A stretch of DNA of 64,000 bases, taken from Alphaproteobacteria bacterium. Lineage in GTDB: Bacteria > Pseudomonadota > Alphaproteobacteria > CACIAM-22H2. How positions within the stretch are numbered: the first letter of the stretch is position 1; every line of letters starts with the position of its first letter. Where the stretch lies: contig JAEULA010000096.1 in assembly GCA_016793165.1 (NCBI GenBank), positions 1 to 64,000 on the forward strand, written 5' to 3'. Shown piece by piece: positions 16,853-25,567 of the stretch. Under the pieces are notes generated by a model, which saw only the letters and a program-made list of their open reading frames with translations, did no database searches and had not been told where the DNA came from. A program made the translations under genes and the position numbers.

Positions 16853-17299
16853 ATGATCGCGCGCGGGATTGCGCGTGTTGCAGGCGCCGGAAGTGAACCG
16901 ATGCACCAAACCGGGATCCGCAGCCGGCGTCCGGCCGGCGTCATCGTCGTCACGATCGCTGCGATCGGTGGCGCGATTCTGGCCGGCTCGGCCATGTCCC
17001 AGACCATGCCGCCGCCCCCGCCGCCGTCGGCGGTGCGGGGCGAGCTCGTCGCCGAGCGGATGTGCCGCTTCTGCCATCAGATCCGACCGGGCAGCCAGTC
17101 CGACGTCGAGGCGCGCGCGCCCTCGTTCGAGCAGATCGCCAACACGCCGGGCCGGGACGCCGCGTTCCTCCGCGGCTTCACGACCGAGCTGCATCTCGTC
17201 CGCACGATCGGCGAGCCGCCGGTCGTCATGCCGACGGCGGTGCTCAGCCCCGAGGCGCGCGACGACGTCATCGCCTACATCCTGAAATTCAAACGCTGA
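16853..17299 (+). CDS. Small class I c-type cytochrome
   Basis: A 148-residue exported protein with an N-terminal hydrophobic helix (GVIVVTIAAIGGAILAGSAM) followed by a short Pro-rich linker. It has a single heme-attachment motif, CRFCH, and a distal methionine candidate in PPVVMPTAVLS. The terminal helix VIAYILKFKR is typical of monoheme cytochrome c domains. It likely moves electrons in the periplasm. ATG 16853 has GGAGG six bases upstream; ATG 16901, closer to the hydrophobic core, is an alternative. It is divergent from ftsH and followed by the CBS-BON gene after 58 bases. Confidence 0.85.
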   Translation: MIARGIARVAGAGSEPMHQTGIRSRRPAGVIVVTIAAIGGAILAGSAMSQTMPPPPPPSAVRGELVAERMCRFCHQIRPGSQSDVEARAPSFEQIANTPGRDAAFLRGFTTELHLVRTIGEPPVVMPTAVLSPEARDDVIAYILKFKR

Positions 17300-17357
17300 T
17301 CGCCGCGCCGCGGCCCGGCGACGACCGCGACATCATGCCCTGGAGGAGTCCGCAGCA

Positions 17358-18062
17358 ATGAAAGTCAGCGAGATCATGACCCGGCACGTCCAGAGCATCC
17401 GCCCGACCACGCCCGTGGCGGGGATCGCGAGATTCCTGCTGGACCACGGGATCAGCGCGGCACCCGTCGTCGGCGAGCACGAGGAGCTGCTGGGCGTGGT
17501 CAGCGAGGCCGATCTCATCCATCGCGAGGAGCTCGGCACGGCCAAGCGCCGCGCCTGGTGGCTCGCGAGCATCGCCGAAGGCTTCCGCGATCCCGACGAT
17601 CGGGCGCGCGAATACGCCCGCACGCACGGCCAGCTCGCGAAGGACGTGATGACGCGCGGAGCGATCACGATCCATGCCGACGCCGACCTCGCCGATGCGG
17701 CGGCCCTGATGGACGACAAGCGCGTGAAGCGGCTCTACGTGACCGAGGACGCCGCGCTGGTCGGCGTCGTCACCCGTACGGACCTCGTGCGCGCGCTGGC
17801 TCGCCAGCTCGCGCGGCCGAAGGACAAGCGCACCGACGGCGAGATCCGCGACGAGCTGCAACGCCGGATCCGCAGCGCCGAATGGGCGACCAGCGCCTGG
17901 GTCACCGTGACCGTCCACCAGGGCAATGTCGACCTGATCGGCGGCGTCGAGTCCGATGCGCAGCGCCAGGCCATCGTCGTGATGGCCCAGGAGATCGCCG
18001 GCGTCCGCCACGTCAACGACCACCTCGTGAAGCGGCGGATGCCCAGCACGACGCTGTACTGA
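17358..18062 (+). CDS. CBS-domain pair plus BON domain protein
   Basis: A 234-residue protein without membrane segments. The first CBS motif starts at the N-terminus (MKVSEIMTRHVQSIRPTT) and ends with GVVSEADLIHRE. The second spans about residues 95-150 (AKDVMTRGAITI, VGVVTRTDLV). A C-terminal BON-type domain follows (residues about 165-225: WVTVTVHQGNVDLIGGV). CBS pairs bind adenine nucleotides and often act as energy-status sensors; BON domains bind lipid or protein surfaces. A GGAGGAG site sits about 10 bases before the ATG. Such proteins are common in stress gene clusters; the partner here is unknown. Confidence 0.9.
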   Translation: MKVSEIMTRHVQSIRPTTPVAGIARFLLDHGISAAPVVGEHEELLGVVSEADLIHREELGTAKRRAWWLASIAEGFRDPDDRAREYARTHGQLAKDVMTRGAITIHADADLADAAALMDDKRVKRLYVTEDAALVGVVTRTDLVRALARQLARPKDKRTDGEIRDELQRRIRSAEWATSAWVTVTVHQGNVDLIGGVESDAQRQAIVVMAQEIAGVRHVNDHLVKRRMPSTTLY

Positions 18063-18100
18063 CCGGAACGTGGCCCGGGACCTCGCGCCCCGGCACGCGA

Positions 18101-18727
18101 TCAGTCCAGGCTGAAGCGGCGCTCCGCGACGCTCTTGCCGAAATCGGCGAGCAGGATGGGCACGAGACGAACCAGCATCGCCGCGGGATCGGGCTCGACC
18201 GCGTCGTAGCGGACATGGCCCTGCCAGCGCACGCGGCTGTTGCGGGACTCGGCGAGGCTCATGTTGACCACATGGCGCAGGCGGCCCGTGGCGGTGCCGC
18301 GCGGCGCGGCCTGGCGCGGGCGGAACGGCCGGTCCGGCAGCTGGTCGTGACCCATCTCGCTCGGCTGCGCCGCATCGCTGCCCGGCGGCGGCGAACCCCG
18401 GCGGCTCGTCTCGTCGGGCGCCGGCATCCGCACCTCTGTCGTAAAGCTGAGCCGCCAGGGCGCCTCCCCCGTCACGACCCGATGCCCGGCGCCTTCCAGC
18501 GTCCGCACGATCGCCGCGCGGACGCGCTGCGTCTCGGGCGCATCGTCGAACCCGGTGACCGCGATCGTGAGACCGGGGGCGAGGCGCGCGAAACTGCGCG
18601 TCGACACGCGCCCCGGTCGGCCCGCCTGGGCGCGCGCCGGCGAGGCGGGACGCATGGCCGTGAATGCGGCGACGGCGCCCAGGCCGCCGAGCAGCAGTCG
18701 CCTCGTCGTCGCTCGGATCATCGTCAT
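18101..18727 (-). CDS. Hypothetical exported protein with Tat-like signal
   Basis: A 208-residue protein I do not recognise. Its N-terminus carries twin arginines followed by LLLGGLGAVAAFTAM and an ARAQA-type cleavage site, so export by Tat is likely. The rest is soluble, with an acidic-to-basic linker of low complexity near residues 100-130 and a conserved-looking end (VRLVPILLADFG). The ATG overlaps the stop of the Prim-Pol gene (ATGA at 18724-18727) and follows a GAGGAG site, so it is translated from the same message. A secreted protein in one operon with a primase domain is unusual. Confidence 0.7.
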   Translation of the reverse strand: MTMIRATTRRLLLGGLGAVAAFTAMRPASPARAQAGRPGRVSTRSFARLAPGLTIAVTGFDDAPETQRVRAAIVRTLEGAGHRVVTGEAPWRLSFTTEVRMPAPDETSRRGSPPPGSDAAQPSEMGHDQLPDRPFRPRQAAPRGTATGRLRHVVNMSLAESRNSRVRWQGHVRYDAVEPDPAAMLVRLVPILLADFGKSVAERRFSLD

Positions 18728-19533
18728 GACGTCTCCTCGCCCCGCTCCAGTTGCCCGTGAATTGGCCGCAGGCGCTCGCGATGCAGCCGGCCGATGTTCT
18801 CGACCACGCGGGCCACCTCGTCGTCGGCGAGCGGTGGCCGGCATCGTACCCTGTTCCAGGCCAGAAGAAGCTCGCGCACGACTGCAAGATCGACCTCGTG
18901 CCAGAGCAGGTGGCCTGCCAGCGAGGCGATCGTCGCATTGCGCTGGCCCTGGGCGACGCCGTCGCGCGTCAGCTCCCGCCAATGGCCGACGCCATGACCG
19001 GCCCGCGCGTGCGCCGCGGTCGCCGCCTGCGCCCAGGCGGGCAAGGCGGCGAGCACGACATCGTCGGGGTGGCGGGACACCTCCCAGACATAGTCGCGGC
19101 CGGAGGGATGGCGCGAGGGTGGGGCAACGATGTAGCCGCCGTCGCCGCGCAGGTCGATTCCCGGGGCCAGCCCGACGCGATTGCGCAGGACGCCGCCGGG
19201 GTGCCGGAAATAGAGATGCCGGCCGCCGCCGCCGGTGATCGCCTCGACGGTCGCGGGCAGCGGACCCTGCGCGGCCTCGAGATCGGCAAGGCTGTCGTCC
19301 CCCCCGTGCTGCGGATCGACGTCGATCACCACGAGGCCGGAGATCGCGCCGGTGACGATGCCGACATTCGCATCGGGCCATCGCGCGAACCAGGCGGCGA
19401 TCTCGTCGACCGTGGCCAGGCGCGACTGGAACGGCTCCCACTTGGCCAGCGGCCGCTTCTCGCCGGGCCGCAGCGGCACGACCGACCAGCCGCGACGGCG
19501 ATAGCCCAGGGCCGCGTCGCGCCGAGCCGTCAC
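18724..19533 (-). CDS. Stand-alone bifunctional DNA primase/polymerase (Prim-Pol) domain protein
   Basis: About 269 residues carrying an archaeo-eukaryotic-type Prim-Pol domain: WSVVPLRPGEKRPLAKW at the start, GIVTGAISGLVVIDVDP with the metal-binding D-x-D, GGGGRHLYFRH, and LAPGIDLRGDGGYIVAPPS. A C-terminal helical region has GQRNATIASLAG and DEVARVVENI, as in plasmid and phage primases, but no helicase domain follows. I chose GTG 19533; the frame continues upstream without a clear ribosome site, so the true start is uncertain. It sits between a CII-like regulator and an exported protein, all minus strand, and looks acquired from a phage or plasmid. Confidence 0.8.
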   Translation of the reverse strand: MTARRDAALGYRRRGWSVVPLRPGEKRPLAKWEPFQSRLATVDEIAAWFARWPDANVGIVTGAISGLVVIDVDPQHGGDDSLADLEAAQGPLPATVEAITGGGGRHLYFRHPGGVLRNRVGLAPGIDLRGDGGYIVAPPSRHPSGRDYVWEVSRHPDDVVLAALPAWAQAATAAHARAGHGVGHWRELTRDGVAQGQRNATIASLAGHLLWHEVDLAVVRELLLAWNRVRCRPPLADDEVARVVENIGRLHRERLRPIHGQLERGEETS

Positions 19534-19570
19534 GGCCGCCGCAGGCCGCGCAGCACGGCCACGAAGCGCT

Positions 19571-20131
19571 TCATTTCTGTTGTGCCGCCATGCCGTTGCC
19601 CCGCTCGGCAACTGGCCGCAGGGACGGCGGCGACGCGGCCGGCGCGGGCGAAGCCGCCGGTGCCGCATGCCCGGACGCGCGATGCGCATGCGGCAAGGCG
19701 TGCCGCAGCAGCGCCAGCGAGCGCTCCGCCTCGAGGATCTGCTGCGCGATGCGGTCCTGGGCCTCCGCATCGAGCGTGCCCTCCTCGACCCGCGCGGACA
19801 GTTCGCTGGCGATCTGCGAGACCTGCTGCACGGCGATCAGCGCCGTGCCGACCGCGCCGCGCCGCGACTGTCCGCCGGACAGCGGCGCGCGCGGAAAGGC
19901 CGCGAACCGCGTGCCGGCGAGCAGCGCATCGACGAGCCGGATGTCCGGCACTTCGAGCAGGATCCGCCGGATCTCCTCGACCGAGAACGGCACGCGGCCC
20001 GAGATGCGCGCGTACAGCGCCGGATAGGTGAATCCGCTGGCCTTGGCGACGTCGCTCAATGGTCGCGCCCGGTCTCCGACGAGGATGCGATGAAGCGTGC
20101 CCGCGAAGTCCATGGCCGGAGGCGAAAGCAT
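19571..20131 (-). CDS. Putative phage CII-like helix-turn-helix regulator
   Basis: A 186-residue protein with an N-terminal helical domain, including DVAKASGFTYPALYARISGR, which looks like a helix-turn-helix, and PFSVEEIRRILLEVPDIRLVDAL, which resembles phage regulatory CII-type proteins. A C-terminal helical region (SQIASELSARVEEGTLDAE) and an Ala/Pro-rich tail follow. ATG 20131 is preferred, with GGAG upstream; ATG 20113 is an alternative lacking a ribosome site. The Prim-Pol gene follows directly. The family assignment is from pattern and context, not certain. Confidence 0.6.
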   Translation of the reverse strand: MLSPPAMDFAGTLHRILVGDRARPLSDVAKASGFTYPALYARISGRVPFSVEEIRRILLEVPDIRLVDALLAGTRFAAFPRAPLSGGQSRRGAVGTALIAVQQVSQIASELSARVEEGTLDAEAQDRIAQQILEAERSLALLRHALPHAHRASGHAAPAASPAPAASPPSLRPVAERGNGMAAQQK

Positions 20132-20450
20132 CGTGTCCCGGTCTCCAGGAGAGTGAGGTCCCAAGCTAGATAGGATCATGTGGCCCGCTCGATCCTTGAC
20201 CCTCCTCAATCCACCCGCGACCTGTTGCCGCTGACGGTCCATGGATCGGCCGTCGCGACGATCAAGCCGCGGGAAGCCGCCGGCACCGCCGAGGCTCCAC
20301 GGATCCCCCCACGGCGCGATCCGGCCGCCGACCGGTGCGCATCGTCGCGGGGCCTGATCGCGGAGCGCCGCCGCACGCGCGAACGACCCCGCCGCCCGCT
20401 CACGCGGAAGGCCGTTTCGCATTATGCTGGCCGCGAGATCGCGATCGCAG
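20132..20450. other. Divergent intergenic region between the CII-like gene and the alcohol dehydrogenase gene
   Basis: About 320 bases with no convincing gene. It holds one FNR/FixK-like dyad at 20196-20209 and must contain the promoters for both flanking genes. I saw no other repeat, RNA or insertion sequence remnant here. Confidence 0.6.
20196..20209. promoter_or_regulatory. Weak FNR/FixK-like box between divergent genes
   Basis: TTGACCCTCCTCAA keeps the TTGA-N6-TCAA core of the 14-bp Crp/Fnr dyad but departs from consensus at the inner positions. It lies 64 bases upstream of the CII-like gene start and about 240 upstream of the alcohol dehydrogenase start. Confidence 0.35.
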
Positions 20451-21482
20451 ATGACCGGATCCGTTCCGTCAGCCGATGCCGCCGCGGGCACCATCGCGGC
20501 CATGGTCTGCCAGGGCGCGCGCCAGCCCTTGCGCGCCGTGCGTCGGCCCGCGCCGCGCGTGGCAGGGCCGCACGACGTCGTCATCCGTGTCTGCGCCTGC
20601 GGCGTCTGCCGGACCGACCTCCATGTCGTCGACGGCGAGCTGCCGCAGCGCCTCGTCGACACGATCCCCGGCCATGAGGTCGTGGGGCGCGTCGTCGAGG
20701 TCGGCGATGCCGTCGACACGTTGCGTCCGGGCATGCGCGTCGGCGCCGCCTGGCTCGGCTTCGCCTGCGGCGCGTGCGCGGCGTGCCGGCGCGGCCAGGA
20801 AAATCTCTGCCCGCACGCCGAGTTCCACGGCTGGACCCGCCATGGCGGCTATGCGGAGGCGATGCGCGCCGACGCCCGCTTCGTCTTCCCGATCCCGGGC
20901 GATCGCCCCGACGCCGAGATCGCGCCGCTGCTCTGCGCCGGGCTGATCGGCCACCGCGCGCTGCGCATGGCCGGCGACGCGCGACGGCTCGGCATCTACG
21001 GCTTCGGCGCCGCCGGGCACATCGTGGCGCAGGTCGGGCGCTGGGAGGGCCGCGAGATCTTCGCCTTCACGCGGCACGACGACGAGGCCGCGCAGCGTCT
21101 CGCCCGCGAGCTCGGCGCCGCATGGGCAGGCGCGAGCGACGCGACGCCGCCGGAGCCGCTCGACGCGGCGATCCTCTTCGCGCCGGTCGGCGACCTCGTG
21201 CCGCGCGCTCTCGCGGCCGTCCGGCCCGGCGGCACGGTGGTCTGCGCCGGGATCCACATGAGCGACATACCGAGCTTTCCGTATGCGCTGCTGTGGGGCG
21301 AGCGCGTGCTGCGATCGGTCGCGAACCTGACGCGCCGCGACGGCATCGAGTTCCTCGACATCGCGGCACGCGCGCCGATCCGCTGCATGGTGCGGACCTT
21401 CGCGCTTTCGGAGGCCAACGAGGCGCTGACGCGGCTGCGCGCGGGCGAACTCACCGGCGCGGCGGTCCTCGTGAATTCCTGA
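20451..21482 (+). CDS. Zinc-dependent alcohol dehydrogenase (MDR superfamily)
   Basis: About 343 residues. Catalytic-zinc ligands are visible in CGVCRTDLHVVDGELP and GHEVVG, and a four-cysteine structural-zinc loop lies in FACGACAACRRGQENLC. The NAD(P)-binding part shows LGIYGFGAAGHIVAQV. It reversibly oxidises an alcohol to an aldehyde in the cytoplasm. The exact start is uncertain: ATG 20451 is given, with ATG 20424 (GGAAGG upstream) and ATG 20502 as alternatives. Zinc alcohol dehydrogenases of this type are recurrent members of low-oxygen stress clusters, which fits the neighbours. Confidence 0.88.
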   Translation: MTGSVPSADAAAGTIAAMVCQGARQPLRAVRRPAPRVAGPHDVVIRVCACGVCRTDLHVVDGELPQRLVDTIPGHEVVGRVVEVGDAVDTLRPGMRVGAAWLGFACGACAACRRGQENLCPHAEFHGWTRHGGYAEAMRADARFVFPIPGDRPDAEIAPLLCAGLIGHRALRMAGDARRLGIYGFGAAGHIVAQVGRWEGREIFAFTRHDDEAAQRLARELGAAWAGASDATPPEPLDAAILFAPVGDLVPRALAAVRPGGTVVCAGIHMSDIPSFPYALLWGERVLRSVANLTRRDGIEFLDIAARAPIRCMVRTFALSEANEALTRLRAGELTGAAVLVNS

Positions 21483-21496
21483 GCCGCAGCGACGCC

Positions 21497-22297
21497 TCAG
21501 TCTGCGAGCGCGCGCAGCAGCAGGACCGGCCGGTGCACGCCCTCGAGCAGGCGGCCGAGCGGCGAGTCGTGCTCGGGAAAATCCGCCGCGGCGACGATCA
21601 GCGAATCGATCGCGGCCGGCAGGCGGGTCGGCAGCGTCGACAGATCCACCGGCGTCGGGAGCGGATGGATCAGCCCGACCATGCCGTGCCGGTCGAGCGC
21701 GAGGCGCGCCTCGGCATCGGCGCCCTCGGCGGCCAGCACGTCCACCGGGAGTTCGCCGCGAACGCGGCGCGCGAACTCGAGCGCGTCGTCGAGGAAGCGG
21801 CCCGCGGGACGCTCCGGCACCAGGATCGCGGACCGGCGGATGACGCCGCCCGACGCGGGCAGCAGGATCAGGCCGTGGACGCGCCGGAACAGCCGGCGGA
21901 CCAGGTCCCGGCGATGCCCGAGCAATCCGTTGGCGCTGGCCATCGCGATCACGCCGGCGAACGGCACCTCCGTCTCCGCCGCCTCGTCCGCGACGCTCTC
22001 GAAGGACCAGGCGATGCCCGCCTCGCGCGCCGCCGCCTCGACGGCGGCACGCAGTCGCTCGCCCTGGAGCTCGAACTCGAGCGCGAGCTCGGCGGGGCTC
22101 ACCGCCTCGCTCTCGCCGCTGGGCAGGCGCACGCGCCGCAGCTGCTGCAGCTCGGCAAGCCGCAGCAGCGTGCGCTCGACGAAGACCATCGCCTGGACAT
22201 CGACGCCGAGGCGCGCCGCGAGCGCGGCGCCGATCGCCGCGAGATCCATCGAGGCGGACGCGGCGGCGAAGGTCAGCGTGAGTCGGGTGAACGCCAT
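21497..22297 (-). CDS. Hypothetical protein, possibly a diverged universal-stress-like protein
   Basis: A 266-residue soluble protein with two alpha/beta repeats. The first half begins MAFTRLTLTFAAASASMDLAA with LGVDVQAMVFVERTLL; the second ends DSLIVAAADF and HRPVLLLRALAD. The strand pattern and the final RPVLLLR resemble tandem universal stress proteins, but the ATP-binding glycine motif is not clear. Its start follows the stop of the Lon-like gene by 10 bases, with a GAGGAG ribosome site in the gap, so the two share an operon and probably a function in proteolytic stress response. Confidence 0.6.
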   Translation of the reverse strand: MAFTRLTLTFAAASASMDLAAIGAALAARLGVDVQAMVFVERTLLRLAELQQLRRVRLPSGESEAVSPAELALEFELQGERLRAAVEAAAREAGIAWSFESVADEAAETEVPFAGVIAMASANGLLGHRRDLVRRLFRRVHGLILLPASGGVIRRSAILVPERPAGRFLDDALEFARRVRGELPVDVLAAEGADAEARLALDRHGMVGLIHPLPTPVDLSTLPTRLPAAIDSLIVAAADFPEHDSPLGRLLEGVHRPVLLLRALAD

Positions 22298-22307
22298 TGC
22301 GCGCTCC

Positions 22308-24743
22308 TCAGGACCGCGCCGCGCCGTCGTCGCGCGCCGCGAAGCGGCGTGCGGCGGCGCTGAAGCCGTCGAGTGCTTCGCTCACCATCCCGTTCACGCT
22401 GTCCGCCGGGAACCGGCCCTCGGCGTCGGCCTCGCCCGCCGCGCGCCCGGTGAGCAGCGTCATGGCCTCGTCCACCGTCGAGACGGCGTGGACGCGGAAG
22501 CGACCCGCGGCGACGGCCGCGACGACATCGGGCCGCAGCATGAGATTGGCGGCGTTCGAGCGCGGCACGATCACGCCCTGCGTGCCGTCGAGGCCGAGTT
22601 CGACGCAGACGTCGAAGAAGCCCTCGATCTTCTCGTTGATGCCGCCGATCGGCTGCACTGCGCCGTGCTGGTTGACCGAGCCGGTCATCGCGAAACCCTG
22701 GCGCAGCGGCAGCTGGCCGATCGCGGAGAGCAGCGCGCAGAGCTCGGCCAGCGACGCGCTGTCGCCTTCCACCCCGCCATAGGACTGCTCGAAGACGAGG
22801 CTCGCCGCGACCGCCAGCGGCTGCCCGCGCGCGTAGCGGCCGCCGAGGAAGCCCGTGAGGATGAGCACGCCCTTGGAATGGATCGGCCCGCCGAGTTCGA
22901 CCTCGCGCTCGATGTCGACGACCTTGCCGGCGCCGAGGCGGGCGCGCGCGGTGATCCGCGTCGGCCAACCGTAGCTCGCGGCGCCGAGCTGCGCGACGAC
23001 GAGGCCGTTGACCTGACCGACGCGGTCTCCCGCCACGTCGATGAGCAGCGTGCCGCGGCGGATCGACTCCCGGATGATGTCGCGCACGCGCGCCCCGCGC
23101 TGCTCCTGCGCCTCGATGGCGCGCGCGACATGGGCCGCGGCGACCGTGGCGTCGCCCGCCTGCGTCGCGAAGTGACTCGCCTCACGCACCAGGTCCGCGA
23201 TCGCCTCGAACGTCGCCGAGAGCTTGTCCGCGTCCCCCGCCAGCCGGGCGCCGTGCTCGATCACCCCGGCCACGGCGGTGCGATCGAACGCGATCAGGCC
23301 GTCGCGCCGCACGATACTCGCGACGAGATCGGCATAAGCCCGCTCGCCCGCGGGGTCGCGGGCGATGCGGTCGTCGAAATCCGCCGTGATCTTGAACAGC
23401 TCGCGCAGGTCCGGATCGTAGGTCGTCAGCAGGTGATGGATCAGGCGGTCGCCGAGCAGCACGACCTTGAGCGACAACGGGATCGGCTCGGGGTCGAGGG
23501 ACACGGGCGTCGCCAGGCCCACCGCCTCGCCCAGCGACTCGATGCGCACGCGCTGCGCGCGCAGCGCGCGCTTGAGCTCCTCCCAGGCATAGGGCTGGCT
23601 CAGCACGCGCCGCGCGTCGAGCACGAGATAACCGCCGTTGGCGCGATGCAGCGCCCCGGGCTTGATCAGCGTGAAGTCGGTGACCATCGCGCCCAGCGCC
23701 GGTCGGTACTCGATGCGCCCGACGAGATTGGCGAGGGTCGGATGGTCCTCGCGCACGATCGGCGCGTGGCTCAGGGCGCCGTTGTCGACGATCAGGTTGA
23801 CCTCGTAGCGATGAAACCTGCCGCGGCGCGACATGCCGCCTGCGGCCTCGAGCCCGAGCGCCTGCTGGCCCGGCTCCTCGCTCTCGAGGAAGCCCTCGGC
23901 ATTCTCGATCAGGTCCGTCTCGACCGACTTCAGATAGGCCTGCACCGCCTCGAGATCGGCGAAGCGCCGCGTCAGGTCGGCCATCAGGTGCCCGATGGCG
24001 AAGCGGACGATCTCGCGGTTGAGCTCGCGCAGCTGCTGGCGGAACTCCCCCTCCCAGCGCGGGATGTTGCGCATCTCCGATTGCAGCCGGTCCTGGATCG
24101 CGGCCATGTCGGCCTTGATCCGGGTCTGCTCGTCCTCCGGCAGCTGCGCGAAGTCCTCTGGCGCGACGATCTCGCCGTTGCGCATGTATGCCAGCGCCAT
24201 GCCCATGGGCATCCGTACGATGGCGATGTTCTTCGCCCGCGCCTCCTTCTCGATTGCCGCGATGGCCTGCTGCGGCAGCGCCTTGGCCCGCTCCTCCAGC
24301 ATCTGCCGGCGCCGGCGGTAATCCTCGGTATCGAAGGCGGCGGGGATCGCGACGCGCAGCTCCTCGATCAGCCGCGTCATGTCGCGCTGCAGCGCCGACC
24401 CGCGGCCGGCGGGCAGCCGGAGGATGCGCGGCCGGTTGCCGGTGTCGGCGAAGTTGAACACGTAGCACCAGTCGTCCGCCGGCGGCATCGCGGCCGCGTG
24501 GCGCTCGAGGCAGCGATGAACGAGGGTCTCCTTGCCGACGCCGACAGGACCGACGGCGAAGATGTTGTAGCCGTCCAACCGCAGCCCGAGCGCGAACTCG
24601 ACCGCCTCGCGCGCGCGGGCCTGGATCGCGGCGTCGTCGCCCGCCGCAAGCTCCGCGGTCGTCGCGAAGCCGAGGCTCTCGGGCGGGCACCGCCGGCGCA
24701 AGGCCTCGGGCGGCAGGGCAAGATGCTCGGCGGGCGGCGTCAA
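22308..24743 (-). CDS. Lon-like ATP-dependent protease (LonB-related AAA/S16 peptidase)
   Basis: An 811-residue protein. It has a P-loop GPVGVGKETL near residue 60, a long helical insertion (about residues 160-290), a second ATPase-like region and a C-terminal S16 protease domain. The Ser-Lys dyad is S662 in EGDSAS and K705 in GGINEKIEG, 43 residues apart as in Lon. There is no N-terminal substrate domain of LonA type. The start is TTG 24743, because AGGA sits about ten bases upstream and no ATG is available in a suitable place. An FNR/FixK-like box lies 134 bases upstream. Confidence 0.87.
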   Translation of the reverse strand: MTPPAEHLALPPEALRRRCPPESLGFATTAELAAGDDAAIQARAREAVEFALGLRLDGYNIFAVGPVGVGKETLVHRCLERHAAAMPPADDWCYVFNFADTGNRPRILRLPAGRGSALQRDMTRLIEELRVAIPAAFDTEDYRRRRQMLEERAKALPQQAIAAIEKEARAKNIAIVRMPMGMALAYMRNGEIVAPEDFAQLPEDEQTRIKADMAAIQDRLQSEMRNIPRWEGEFRQQLRELNREIVRFAIGHLMADLTRRFADLEAVQAYLKSVETDLIENAEGFLESEEPGQQALGLEAAGGMSRRGRFHRYEVNLIVDNGALSHAPIVREDHPTLANLVGRIEYRPALGAMVTDFTLIKPGALHRANGGYLVLDARRVLSQPYAWEELKRALRAQRVRIESLGEAVGLATPVSLDPEPIPLSLKVVLLGDRLIHHLLTTYDPDLRELFKITADFDDRIARDPAGERAYADLVASIVRRDGLIAFDRTAVAGVIEHGARLAGDADKLSATFEAIADLVREASHFATQAGDATVAAAHVARAIEAQEQRGARVRDIIRESIRRGTLLIDVAGDRVGQVNGLVVAQLGAASYGWPTRITARARLGAGKVVDIEREVELGGPIHSKGVLILTGFLGGRYARGQPLAVAASLVFEQSYGGVEGDSASLAELCALLSAIGQLPLRQGFAMTGSVNQHGAVQPIGGINEKIEGFFDVCVELGLDGTQGVIVPRSNAANLMLRPDVVAAVAAGRFRVHAVSTVDEAMTLLTGRAAGEADAEGRFPADSVNGMVSEALDGFSAAARRFAARDDGAARS

Positions 24744-24876
24744 CGTCGTGGTTCCTCGCTTGCGGCAGTCGTGACCCCGGAGCAGCGCGGCCCCGGAGGA
24801 GCGGATGGCGGACCGCCTCGCTTCGGGACCCTCGGCAACGGCGGGGAAAGCTTGTCGCGCCGGGGCGCCGGCCGGG

Positions 24877-24890
24877 TTGCGCGGGATCAA
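24877..24890. promoter_or_regulatory. FNR/FixK-like box upstream of the Lon-like operon
   Basis: TTGCGCGGGATCAA matches the TTGAT-N4-ATCAA dyad with one TTGCG half-site, a common FixK-box form. It lies in the divergent gap, 134 bases before the Lon-like TTG start and 96 before the small membrane protein gene, and could serve either. Confidence 0.55.
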
Positions 24891-24985
24891 GGAGGCGGAG
24901 ACGCGAGCGAATAGTCTGAACCCGCTCGACCCTCGTCGCCAACCCGTTCGACGCCCTCGCCGGCGACAGGGCGCAGGACCGCGAC

Positions 24986-25555
24986 ATGAAGAAGCCCGCA
25001 TCGACCTCGACGGCGCCGCAGACCTGGTGGCAGTGGGTCCTCGTCTATCCGGGGCTGATCCTCGGCCTGCTGGGCTCGGTGCCGACGGTCGTCGAGGCGT
25101 CCCGAAGCTGGCTCCACGAGGTGCCGTTCGGCACGGCCGCGGGCGCCGAGCAGCGGGCCCGGCTGTTCGCCAAGAATACCGCCTGCCTGGAGCTGATCGC
25201 GTCGACCGAGCGCAGCGTGCATCTCCCGGATGCGACGATCGTCCAGGCGCTGCCCTGCGACACCGGCGACATCATGATCCGCGTCGAGCCGCCCGCGGCC
25301 GATCCGATCATCCACTGGGTTCCGCGCGAGCAGCTGCTCAAGACTGTGGCGACGGGGCCGAGCATGGCCGCGAACGCGACCGAGGTCGCGCAGGCCGGCA
25401 ACCGGCCCGTCGCCGTGCTCTGCGTCGTGCGCCAGCCGCGCGGCATGATCGTCCGCCGCCTGCGTCTCGCAGACGGCACGTGCATCGAGGAGGTGATCAA
25501 CAGCTACACCGGCACGGTCACGCGCAAGCCGGGGACGGTCGCCTGCGCGTGCTGA
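24986..25555 (+). CDS. Hypothetical membrane-anchored protein
   Basis: A 189-residue protein I do not recognise. A single hydrophobic segment (about residues 17-32, VLVYPGLILGLLGSVP) lies near the N-terminus and the remainder appears extracytoplasmic, so it is probably an N-in anchored periplasmic protein. Cysteines at the C-terminus (VACAC) and in TACLEL and ALPCDTG could form disulfides. It is divergent from the Lon-like gene and convergent with the DASS transporter, with a 12-base gap. The ribosome site is a modest AGGA. Confidence 0.6.
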   Translation: MKKPASTSTAPQTWWQWVLVYPGLILGLLGSVPTVVEASRSWLHEVPFGTAAGAEQRARLFAKNTACLELIASTERSVHLPDATIVQALPCDTGDIMIRVEPPAADPIIHWVPREQLLKTVATGPSMAANATEVAQAGNRPVAVLCVVRQPRGMIVRRLRLADGTCIEEVINSYTGTVTRKPGTVACAC

Positions 25556-25567
25556 CGTCGGCGCCGT

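Noticed and set aside
21681..24914. Plus-strand open frame of about 1,077 codons antisense to the Lon-like gene
   Set aside because: Composition is typical of a GC-rich shadow frame, no domain is visible, and the opposite strand encodes a protease with intact catalytic residues.
24744..24985. Riboswitch or small RNA in the Lon-like/hypothetical divergent gap
   Set aside because: No conserved riboswitch core or strong structured element was recognisable; only the FixK-like box stands out.
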